Below the pieces are notes generated by a model that saw only the letters and a list, made by a program, of their open reading frames with translations, was not told where the DNA came from and did not search any database. This document shows positions 1-4,131 of a DNA stretch of 8,271 bases, piece by piece. Numbering within the stretch: position 1 is the stretch's first letter; each line of letters begins with the position of its first letter. Source of the DNA: Flavobacteriaceae bacterium UBA7446. GTDB taxonomy: Bacteria; Bacteroidota; Bacteroidia; Flavobacteriales; Flavobacteriaceae. The stretch covers positions 1 through 8,271 of the forward strand of contig DLPY01000080.1 of assembly GCA_002478685.1 (NCBI GenBank). Reading direction: 5' to 3'. Both the position numbers and the translations under genes were made by a program.

Positions 1-1043
1 CAATACTTATTTCCTTGCCTTTTTTATATGTTGATGTGTATGCTTCTGCACGAGGAATTATTGTGCCAAAAGACGAGCGTATCAGTATTTTTCCGCTACA
101 GCCTGGTGTTGTCGTTTCCACGCACATAGAAGCAAATAAATTTGTACAGCAGGGCGATACGCTCCTAGTGATTAAAGACCCTGCATATGATGAAAAACAG
201 CATTTACTTACTTCCCAATTAGCCGAAAAAAGAAAGCTTATTTCGGATTTAGGAAAATTACTTTCGTTCCGCACCAAAACCATGAACAATGTGCAAACCA
301 AAGAATATATCTCTGTCTATGCGCTTTACCGCCAAGGGCTTAACAAACTTCGTGTAAGACACAAACAAGCCACGCAAACCTACAAACGCGATTCATTGCT
401 CTATGCAAAAGGGGTTATTAGCACGGTAGATTTTGAACAAACCGCCTTGCAATATAACCTCTCCAACAGCGAGCTGAACAATTGGAAACGAGAACACGCC
501 AACAATTGGGAAGCGCTCCGTTCAGAACTAAATAGAGCTGTTTTAGAACTACAAAGCACCCAAAAACAATGGATTGAAGCAAGCGCACAGTTTGTGGTTG
601 TTGCACCTGCTACAGGTACGCTCTTAGAAGTACAAGGCATAAAACCACTTGGGTTTGTAAGTGCAGGGCAACCTATTGCACAACTTTCTCCGCAAGGTGA
701 ACTTATTGTGGAGTGTTTCGTTGCTCCTACAGACATTGGCTATATCTATAAAAACAAAGAAGTTAAATTTCAGATAGACGCCTATAACTACAACCAATGG
801 GGTTTTGCTACTGGCAAGGTGTTAAGCATTGGGGACGACATTGAACTTATAGACAACACTCCTGTATTTAAGCTAAGATGTGCCCTAAACGAGCCTGCGC
901 TTTTTTTAAAAAACGGTACGGGTGGAAGCCTTAAAAAAGGGATGACACTAACGGCACAGTTTGTACTAACCCAAAGAAGCCTATTTCAACTTTTATACGA
1001 CAATGTTGACGACTGGCTTAACCCCGCAAAAAACCATGAATGA
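1..1043 (+). CDS. HlyD-family secretion adaptor (membrane fusion protein), 5' end missing
   Basis: This is the periplasmic adaptor that links an inner-membrane peptide ABC exporter to an outer-membrane channel. The frame is open to the window edge (first full codon at position 3), and the residues before the TTG at 15 are hydrophobic and run into LPFLYVDVYASARG. That is the usual end of the N-terminal membrane anchor followed by the first beta strand, so the true start lies upstream and TTG 15 is not the start. Visible parts in order are a lipoyl-like half motif (PLQPGVV...VQQGDTLLVI), a long polar alpha-helical hairpin of about 130 residues, the second lipoyl half (VVAPATGTLLEVQGI), a beta-barrel region, and a C-terminal KKGMTLTAQF...LLYDNVDDWLNP segment typical of Bacteroidota adaptors beside peptidase-containing ABC exporters. 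The stop overlaps the next start by 4 bp (ATGA), so the genes are probably cotranscribed and coupled. The family call is firm; pairing with the transporter at 4132 is inferred from context. Confidence 0.93.
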   Translation, partial: ILISLPFLYVDVYASARGIIVPKDERISIFPLQPGVVVSTHIEANKFVQQGDTLLVIKDPAYDEKQHLLTSQLAEKRKLISDLGKLLSFRTKTMNNVQTKEYISVYALYRQGLNKLRVRHKQATQTYKRDSLLYAKGVISTVDFEQTALQYNLSNSELNNWKREHANNWEALRSELNRAVLELQSTQKQWIEASAQFVVVAPATGTLLEVQGIKPLGFVSAGQPIAQLSPQGELIVECFVAPTDIGYIYKNKEVKFQIDAYNYNQWGFATGKVLSIGDDIELIDNTPVFKLRCALNEPALFLKNGTGGSLKKGMTLTAQFVLTQRSLFQLLYDNVDDWLNPAKNHE

Positions 1044-1372
1044 TGCTTAATTTAAAACATATAGAACGATTACACCAATTGCACCAACGTATAAGAGCTG
1101 AAAATACAGGGAGCCCTGCGGCTATAGCAAAACAACTCTGTACAAGTAGGCGTAACATTTATTTTTTGGTTGGTAAGCTAAAGTTTTATGGTGCAAAAAT
1201 TGCTTATAGCCGTAAGCGCAAAACATTCTTTTATTTAAACAATGAATTTGATATTAAAATGAAGGTAAAAATTGAAGTAATACGGGAGGGAGTGGCAAAA
1301 AAAATTTACGGCGGAAGCACATTTTTTAAAAAAAATGCTTCCGTGCTAACCACTTACACGGAGCAACGCTAA
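1040..1372 (+). CDS. Small helix-turn-helix DNA-binding protein, possible regulator of the peptide locus
   Basis: This 110-residue protein has an N-terminal helix rich in His, Arg and Leu (about residues 5-20). A helix-turn-helix follows (SPAAIAKQLCTSRRNIYFLVGKL, about 25-48), then a short wing-like stretch (YGAKIAYSRKRKTFFYL, about 50-66). This resembles HTH_11/DeoR-like domains of small Bacteroidota regulators. No ligand or receiver domain is visible. The start ATG at 1040 overlaps the adaptor stop; a second ATG at 1043 is equally possible. The last 19 codons (residue 92 onward) lie inside the ~165-bp repeat found again at 2563 and 3403. Because the frame reads through cleanly, this gene is probably the source of that part of the repeat. 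Position between exporter subunit and peptides suggests a local regulator; that role is inference. Confidence 0.75.
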   Translation: MMLNLKHIERLHQLHQRIRAENTGSPAAIAKQLCTSRRNIYFLVGKLKFYGAKIAYSRKRKTFFYLNNEFDIKMKVKIEVIREGVAKKIYGGSTFFKKNASVLTTYTEQR

Positions 1373-1480
1373 CTTAGCGGAATATTAATTTTAAATCTTA
1401 CAATTATGAATACATTATGTTTAGATAACTATGGCGTTTCCAAAATGGAAATCCAAGAAATGAAAGCCGTTAATGGCGGT
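1314..1480 (+). repeat. Leader-cassette repeat, copy A
   Basis: First of three near-identical units (see 2563 and 3403). It comprises the 3' end of the HTH gene, a T6A8 near-palindrome flanked by GGAAGCA/TGCTTCC, an inverted repeat CCGTG/CACGG (1341-1345 and 1357-1361), a small palindrome CGCTA-act-TAGCG (1367-1379), an AT-rich untranslated stretch, and 25 leader codons ending at GG. Similarity to the other copies stops at or just before the leader cleavage site, and the cores that follow are unrelated. The copy carries TAACTTAG (1370-1377), which resembles the Bacteroidota -7 box TAnnTTTG, but I see no good -33 box. Confidence 0.92.
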
Positions 1481-1645
1481 GCTTCGTGGTGGAAAATAGT
1501 TAGAGCTATAGTTGTAGCATATGCTGCTGCCAATGAAGCATGTGATAATTGCTTGAATGATTCTATTTCTGGACCCCTTAAAGGTCAGGCTGGTCATGCC
1601 AGCTCATCAAATGGAGGTAAATATGGTGGGGCTTTTCACTATTAA
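1406..1645 (+). CDS. Double-glycine leader peptide A (bacteriocin-like precursor)
   Basis: This 79-residue precursor should be cut by the C39 domain of the transporter at 4132. The 25-residue leader starts MNTLCLDNYGVSKMEIQ and ends EMKAVNGG, with the usual pattern of a hydrophobic residue at about -4, acidic residues further back, and GG at -2/-1. The predicted core has 54 residues. It begins ASWWKIVRAIVVAYAAANEA, carries a CDNC pair, and ends in a Gly/Ser/His-rich tail (SSNGGKYGGAFHY). The core has a short hydrophobic helix and could act on membranes. The leader is almost identical to those of the peptides at 2654 and 3491, but the core is not. No modification enzyme is nearby, so a disulfide in CDNC is possible but a RiPP modification is unsupported. 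A second internal GG (NGGKYGG) lacks leader-like sequence before it. Confidence 0.82.
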   Translation: MNTLCLDNYGVSKMEIQEMKAVNGGASWWKIVRAIVVAYAAANEACDNCLNDSISGPLKGQAGHASSSNGGKYGGAFHY

Positions 1646-1665
1646 GTGTTTCTGTTTAAAAAAGT

Positions 1666-1716
1666 ATTAGAGCAAGAGCATCATTTTTAATAAATCCTGT
1701 GTGGTTTTGCTCTAAT
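1666..1716 (+). promoter_or_regulatory. 10-bp inverted repeat after peptide A, possible mRNA hairpin
   Basis: ATTAGAGCAA (1666-1675) and TTGCTCTAAT (1707-1716) are perfectly complementary around a 31-nt loop. The hairpin lies between the stop of peptide A and the 52-codon membrane gene, and is followed by a T-rich but interrupted stretch. The loop is long for an intrinsic terminator. It may be a partial terminator or an mRNA processing/stabilising element that keeps the peptide transcript more abundant than the downstream mRNA; this role is inference. Confidence 0.4.
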
Positions 1717-1728
1717 TTCATATTTTAA

Positions 1729-1887
1729 ATGAAAGTATTTAACAATATAATTCACCTTGCCACCTTAATAGTAGCCATTGCAAGTATTGCTCAAATTGAT
1801 TTTCCATTTAGAAAACCCTTGTTGTATGTGTCATTCGCTTATGTATTAGTTGTGGATGTGTTAATTCCTTTAATTAAAAAAAGTTGA
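1729..1887 (+). CDS. Small two-helix membrane protein (52 aa), candidate immunity protein
   Basis: An ATG-started ORF of 52 codons too short for usual gene calling. It contains two hydrophobic segments (about residues 5-21, IIHLATLIVAIASIA, and 31-49, LLYVSFAYVLVVDVLIPLI) separated by QIDFPFRKP, with a KKS end. The stop (TGA 1885-1887) overlaps the TTG start of the CPBP gene by 4 bp, which argues that the ORF is translated and coupled. Small membrane proteins next to unmodified bacteriocins are often immunity proteins, and similar ones sit behind the other peptides here (3043, 3802, 3950). I recognise no family. Immunity is inference from position and topology. Confidence 0.6.
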   Translation: MKVFNNIIHLATLIVAIASIAQIDFPFRKPLLYVSFAYVLVVDVLIPLIKKS

Positions 1888-2519
1888 CTTTTCTTTCGCT
1901 TATCAAAGACCCGTTTGCTTCTACAAGTTATTTTAGCAATAAGCTAAAATGGTTCGTGATTTTTACACTCGGGAACTTGACGATTAATATCCCGTTTGTT
2001 TTTTTATTAGACTTTGGTGAAGCTACAGATTTAGAGAACTTCATAGATAAATTATCTTTTGTTGAACAGATAATATCAATAGCAATACTTCCTGCAATAT
2101 TTGAAGAATTTGTTTTTAGGTATCCATTGCATTTAAAGAACTATAGTGTCGATATTATTTTTCTCTGTACTATTCCTTTTTCTATGTTTTCACTTTTTAA
2201 TTTCTCGCAAAAAAGTTTTTATTTGGGTGCCCTAGTATTGGTTTTGTATGTAATTAGTAGAAAACGCATAAAGCCTAAATTTTCAAATAAAAAAAATTTA
2301 ACATTTGTGTTTTATGGCACTTCTTTTTTGTTTGCCATAAGCCATTTAGGAAACTTTTCAAGTGATCCTTTAATTACCACAATAATTCTGCTTCTTTTGT
2401 CATTTGTTTCGGCATTATTTTTTGGGCTGATACGAATTCATATTGGCTTTAAATATGCCGTTTTATCACATTTTTTTTATAACGCTACTATTGTTGCCTT
2501 AAGCTATGTAGCTCCTTGA
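1884..2519 (+). CDS. CPBP-family intramembrane glutamic protease (Abi/CAAX-like)
   Basis: A 211-residue multi-pass membrane protein with the full set of CPBP motifs: EEFVFR (E74, E75, R79; EExxxR), FAISH (F150, H154; FxxxH) and HFFYN (H196, N200; HxxxN). Hydrophobic segments at about 24-42, 61-73, 91-107, 111-124, 141-153, 164-186 and 191-208 fit the family. The start is TTG at 1884, overlapping the upstream stop in TTGA; no ATG occurs before residue 101, well after the first catalytic motif, so an ATG start is impossible for an active enzyme. CPBP proteins in bacteriocin loci of Gram-positive bacteria (for example the plantaricin PlnI type) give self-immunity, and others may act in peptide maturation. 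Here immunity or peptide processing is inferred. The coding sequence is notably AT-rich compared with the transporter gene, which fits separate acquisition. Confidence 0.88.
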   Translation: MTFLSLIKDPFASTSYFSNKLKWFVIFTLGNLTINIPFVFLLDFGEATDLENFIDKLSFVEQIISIAILPAIFEEFVFRYPLHLKNYSVDIIFLCTIPFSMFSLFNFSQKSFYLGALVLVLYVISRKRIKPKFSNKKNLTFVFYGTSFLFAISHLGNFSSDPLITTIILLLLSFVSALFFGLIRIHIGFKYAVLSHFFYNATIVALSYVAP

Positions 2520-2523
2520 CTCC

Positions 2524-2562
2524 ATGCCCAAAACTACCATCAAACAACATGATATTACGGCT
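2524..2562 (+). pseudogene. Truncated 5' end of a second C39 ABC transporter gene
   Basis: Twelve codons starting ATGCCCAAAACTACC encode MPKTTIKQHDIT, identical in protein to the first 12 residues of the intact transporter at 4132. The DNA differs at three bases, all third positions (ACT/ACC, AAA/AAG, ACG/ACA). Identity stops just before the catalytic DC motif, where repeat B begins. The fragment starts 4 bp after the CPBP stop, while the intact gene has a terminator and different sequence upstream. The frame stays open into the repeat and ends at TAG 2623-2625, giving a 33-codon chimera that is unlikely to matter. This is the scar of a recombination in which a transporter gene once followed the CPBP gene. 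Confidence 0.88.
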
Positions 2563-2728
2563 GAAGCACATTTTTTAAAAAAATGCTTCCGTGCTAACCA
2601 CTTACACGGAGCAACGCTAACTTAGCTGAATATTAATTTTAAATCTTACAATTATGAATACATTATGTTTAGATAACTATGGCGTTTCCAAAGTGGAAAC
2701 CCAAGAGATGAAAGCCACTAACGGGGGA
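2563..2728 (+). repeat. Leader-cassette repeat, copy B
   Basis: Nearly identical to copy A (1314-1480): one base shorter in the A-tract, TAGCTG instead of TAGCGG near 2625, and a few changes in the leader codons (VETQEMKATNGG against MEIQEMKAVNGG). It starts directly after the transporter-gene fragment. At the junction both parents share TTAC-G-C-like bases (TTACGGCTGAAGC here, TTACGGCGGAAGC in A), which suggests joining at microhomology. The unit ends at the leader GG of peptide B. Confidence 0.92.
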
Positions 2729-2833
2729 TGGGCTGCGCTGGTCATTGGGTGCATTGCTTTAGCCATTACTGTACTTAATACCGATTGGGACAAGGCAGCT
2801 GAGGATTTTGAAAGGGGTTTTGAAGCTGGTTAA
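2654..2833 (+). CDS. Double-glycine leader peptide B (bacteriocin-like precursor)
   Basis: A 59-residue precursor, just below common length cut-offs. The leader MNTLCLDNYGVSKVETQ...KATNGG (25 residues) is nearly that of peptide A. The predicted 34-residue core starts WAALVIGCIALAITVLNT, a hydrophobic helix with one Cys. It ends in a charged amphipathic tail (DWDKAAEDFERGFEAG). It is followed after 17 bp by a second GG peptide with a different leader type, a layout like class IIb two-peptide bacteriocins. The sequence before its ATG (TTTTAAATCTTACAATT) matches copies A and C and partly recurs before the next peptide, so these genes share a translation start context. Confidence 0.8.
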   Translation: MNTLCLDNYGVSKVETQEMKATNGGWAALVIGCIALAITVLNTDWDKAAEDFERGFEAG

Positions 2834-2850
2834 TATTTAAAATTCTTACA

Positions 2851-3042
2851 ATGGAAAATTTAAACTTAATAGAATTGACTAAAAAAGAATGTCAACAAAT
2901 TAATGGAGGTGAGAATGGATGGTATTATCTAGGTAAAGCAAGCAGATGGGCAGTTGACCGTGTTTGTGCTGCTGTTGTAAGCTATGTTACAAGAGAACAT
3001 AATTCTGAAAGTAGCTCCGAGGGTTGTACAATTATATGTTAG
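2851..3042 (+). CDS. Double-glycine leader peptide B2 (partner of peptide B)
   Basis: A 63-residue precursor with leader MENLNLIELTKKECQQINGG (20 residues), a classic C39 leader (hydrophobic positions, LTKKE, then INGG). It differs from the MNTLC leaders but resembles that of the peptide at 3665. The 43-residue core begins ENGWYYLGKASRWAVDRVCA, has a short hydrophobic stretch (CAAVVSYV), a Ser/Glu-rich linker and a C-terminal GCTIIC. Core Cys residues are 39, 59 and 63, so a disulfide is possible. It lies 17 bp after peptide B and its stop directly abuts the ATG of a small membrane protein, which suggests a peptide/peptide/immunity operon. Activity and pairing are inferred. Confidence 0.8.
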   Translation: MENLNLIELTKKECQQINGGENGWYYLGKASRWAVDRVCAAVVSYVTREHNSESSSEGCTIIC

Positions 3043-3213
3043 ATGAAGCCCTTAATATATATATTAGCGTGTTTGACTTTTGTAATTAATTTGTTAAATA
3101 TTGATTATGATAAGTTTCTAAATTGGAAGGTCAACGGGACTTATTTTATAAACTTAATAGTATATCTAATTCTAATTTATTTGGCATATAAGTATAAATC
3201 GCCTTATAAATGA
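3043..3213 (+). CDS. Small two-helix membrane protein (56 aa), candidate immunity protein
   Basis: The ATG follows the stop codon of peptide B2 with no gap, which favours coupled translation. The 56 residues hold two hydrophobic segments (about 3-20, PLIYILACLTFVINLLNI, and 33-49, TYFINLIVYLILIYLAY) joined by a polar loop DYDKFLNWKVNG, and end in a basic tail (KYKSPYK). Topology matches the 52-residue protein at 1729, although the sequences are not clearly alike. No known family is recognised. An immunity role is inferred from its coupling to the peptide gene. Confidence 0.6.
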   Translation: MKPLIYILACLTFVINLLNIDYDKFLNWKVNGTYFINLIVYLILIYLAYKYKSPYK

Positions 3214-3330
3214 GTTCAAGGCACTTATGTTTCTCAAGAGAAGGAGAAAAAAAACATTATTAACGATAGAGTTTTCGCTTGGATACTAGTTGTTAACCAT
3301 TTTGAAAACGGAATCAAATGCGGTTGTTAA
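3214..3330 (+). pseudogene. Leaderless remnant of a bacteriocin-like peptide gene
   Basis: An open stretch with no ATG reads ...NIINDRVFAWILVVNHFE then NGIKCGC and stops at TAA 3328-3330. The hydrophobic centre and Cys-Gly-Cys end look like the C-terminal part of a secreted core, comparable to the GCTIIC end of the peptide at 2851. The stop shares one base with the ATG of the next small membrane ORF (TAATG), the same stop/start coupling seen at 3042/3043 and 3802/3808. No GG leader is found upstream in any frame. I read it as a decayed or truncated peptide gene; the assignment rests on end composition and layout only. Confidence 0.35.
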
Positions 3331-3434
3331 TGAAAATTAAAAAGAAAAGCGTAAATACTATTTTGATGTTTTTTCTTCTAATGGCTTCTTTTTTAATAAG
3401 TCAGCACATTTTTAAAAAAATGCTTCCGTGCTAA
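3330..3434 (+). pseudogene. Small membrane-protein gene cut by repeat C
   Basis: The ATG at 3330 starts MKIKKKSVNTILMFFLLMAS, a basic N-terminus and one membrane helix like the proteins at 3802 and 3950. After FLISQ the frame enters repeat C, adds HIFKKMLPC from repeat DNA, and stops at 3432-3434. The natural C-terminus has thus been replaced by repeat sequence. The 34-residue hybrid might still be made, but the abrupt switch at 3403 indicates truncation. It mirrors the junction at 2563, where the transporter fragment meets the repeat at nearly the same point. Confidence 0.55.
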
Positions 3435-3566
3435 CCACTTACACGAAGCAACGCTAACTTTGTTGGATATTAATTTTAAATCTTACAATTATGAATACAT
3501 TTATGTTTAGATAACTATGGCGTTTCCAAAATGGAAACCCAAGAGATGAAAGCCACTAACGGGGGA
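3403..3566 (+). repeat. Leader-cassette repeat, copy C
   Basis: Third copy of the unit at 1314 and 2563, and the most diverged: it begins two bases later (AGCAC), has T5A7, an A in place of G in CACGG, and TAACTTTG (3455-3462) where the others have TAACTTAG. TAACTTTG is a perfect match to the Bacteroidota -7 box TAnnTTTG, but no clear TTTG lies about 19 bp upstream. The leader portion carries one extra T (ACATTTATG against ACATTATG) that breaks the frame. From VETQ/METQ onward it equals copy B up to the GG site. Confidence 0.9.
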
Positions 3567-3653
3567 TGGCTTCAATATGTTATAGCAGCATCAACAGCAG
3601 CAGCTTGGGTGTTTAACAAGGGGGAGGAACTTGGCAAAGCTTTAGCACAATAA
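3491..3653 (+). pseudogene. Frameshifted double-glycine peptide C
   Basis: The usual ATG (3491) reads MNTFMFR and stops at once, because one extra T after ATGAATACA shifts the frame. The rest of the precursor is intact in the other frame: CLDNYGVSKMETQEMKATNGG and a 28-residue core WLQYVIAASTAAAW...VFNKGEELGKALAQ ending at TAA 3651-3653. Translation could restart at the in-frame ATG 3531, giving a 40-residue protein with only a 12-residue leader (METQEMKATNGG), which may or may not be recognised by C39. The core is free of stops and still looks like a peptide, so the lesion is recent, reversible, bypassed, or a sequencing error. Confidence 0.75.
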
Positions 3654-3664
3654 AAAAAACGGTT

Positions 3665-3808
3665 ATGGAAAATTTTAAAGATTTAAACGTAAAACGTTTA
3701 ACTGAAAAAGAAATAACATCAACAAATGGAGGGATTCTCATAAATGTTTTTTTATGGGGTGTTGCATATGGTTATGTGAAAGAAAAATTTAATTCTGGAC
3801 AATGGTAG
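3665..3808 (+). CDS. Double-glycine leader peptide C2 (partner of peptide C)
   Basis: A 47-residue precursor with leader MENFKDLNVKRLTEKEITST then NGG (23 residues), of the same MEN...LT.KE type as the peptide at 2851. The predicted core is only 24 residues, beginning ILINVFLWGVAYGYVKEK and ending FNSGQW, with an aromatic hydrophobic half and a polar end and no Cys. It follows peptide C by 11 bp, repeating the order first-leader type then second-leader type seen at 2654/2851. Its stop at 3806-3808 overlaps the ATG at 3802 of the next membrane protein. GG processing is well supported by the leader; function is inferred. Confidence 0.75.
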   Translation: MENFKDLNVKRLTEKEITSTNGGILINVFLWGVAYGYVKEKFNSGQW

Positions 3809-3918
3809 TTTTTAAATCAAAAAAAGTCAAGATTCTATTGCTAATAGTTTTTATTATGCTCTTTGTAGCACTTGCTTTTGAAGTTGGCGAGCATCTTGGA
3901 GAATATTTAGCTCAGTGA
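3802..3918 (+). CDS. Single-helix membrane protein (38 aa), candidate immunity protein
   Basis: Starts at ATG 3802, overlapping the stop of peptide C2 by 7 nt. The 38 residues have a basic N-terminus (MVVFKSKKVK), one membrane helix (ILLLIVFIMLFVALAF) and an acidic amphipathic tail (EVGEHLGEYLAQ). The tail resembles the end of peptide C: F-x-x-G-E-x-L-G-x-x-L-A-Q in both, 8 of 13 positions identical. That fits an immunity protein that mimics or binds its peptide, or common ancestry. No known family is recognised. Confidence 0.58.
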   Translation: MVVFKSKKVKILLLIVFIMLFVALAFEVGEHLGEYLAQ

Positions 3919-3949
3919 ATTTTTGAGAGATAAAATTAATTCTACTAAA

Positions 3950-4066
3950 ATGAATACTTCCCAAATGATAAAAGTGGTTATTTACACTGTTTTGCTACTA
4001 CTTTTTAGGGAAATTATTTCATATTGGGAGCATTTTAAAGCAGGCGTAAATGCTGCGCTTTCATAA
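3950..4066 (+). CDS. Single-helix membrane protein (38 aa)
   Basis: ATG 3950 opens a 38-codon frame, MNTSQMIKVVIYTVLLLLFR followed by EIISYWEHFKAGVNAALS. One membrane helix (about residues 7-19) is followed by an amphipathic segment. Size and layout match the protein at 3802, and the end (WEHFKAGVNAA) faintly recalls the end of peptide B (EDFERGFEAG). It is the last gene before the hairpin at 4090. It may be a second immunity protein of the module; no family recognised and the role is inference. Confidence 0.5.
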   Translation: MNTSQMIKVVIYTVLLLLFREIISYWEHFKAGVNAALS

Positions 4067-4089
4067 GCATTGCTAAAATATAACAAAAA

Positions 4090-4116
4090 GGCTGTCTGAA
4101 AAGACAGTCTTTTTTT
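4090..4116 (+). terminator. Rho-independent terminator or attenuator upstream of the transporter gene
   Basis: GGCTGTCT (4090-4097) pairs with AGACAGTC (4102-4109) through 8 bp including one G-T pair, around a GAAA tetraloop, and is followed by seven Ts (4110-4116). This is a strong intrinsic terminator at the end of the peptide array. Only 15 bp separate it from the transporter ATG, leaving little room for a separate promoter, so the transporter may depend on readthrough, giving high peptide and lower transporter mRNA. Confidence 0.85.
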
Positions 4117-4131
4117 CCTAAAACCCCACCC

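Noticed and set aside
15..17. TTG at 15 as the start of the HlyD-type protein.
   Set aside because: The frame is open to the window edge and the preceding codons continue a hydrophobic anchor, so the true start lies outside the window.
401..736. Long minus-strand open frames inside the HlyD gene and others in the transporter and DUF2723 genes.
   Set aside because: They lie antisense to clearly coding sequence with well conserved motifs and have no recognisable domains of their own.
1646..1690. A GTG-started 14-codon ORF right after peptide A.
   Set aside because: Too short, no leader or membrane features, and it overlaps the inverted repeat region; nothing supports translation.
1314..3566. 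Integron-like attC cassette array, suggested by repeats between unrelated small ORFs and the CTAAC motifs.
   Set aside because: The repeats lack paired R/L boxes (RYYYAAC and GTTRRRY) in the right order, they include protein-coding leader sequence, and no integrase is seen.
1314..3566. CRISPR array or insertion sequence.
   Set aside because: Three units of ~165 bp spaced 0.8-1.2 kb apart with coding content do not fit CRISPR, and there is no transposase, terminal inverted repeat pair or target duplication.
1406..4066. Lanthipeptide, thiopeptide or radical-SAM RiPP cluster.
   Set aside because: GG leaders and Cys residues are compatible, but no modification enzyme occurs in the window and most cores have few Cys, Ser or Thr; unmodified peptides are the simpler reading.
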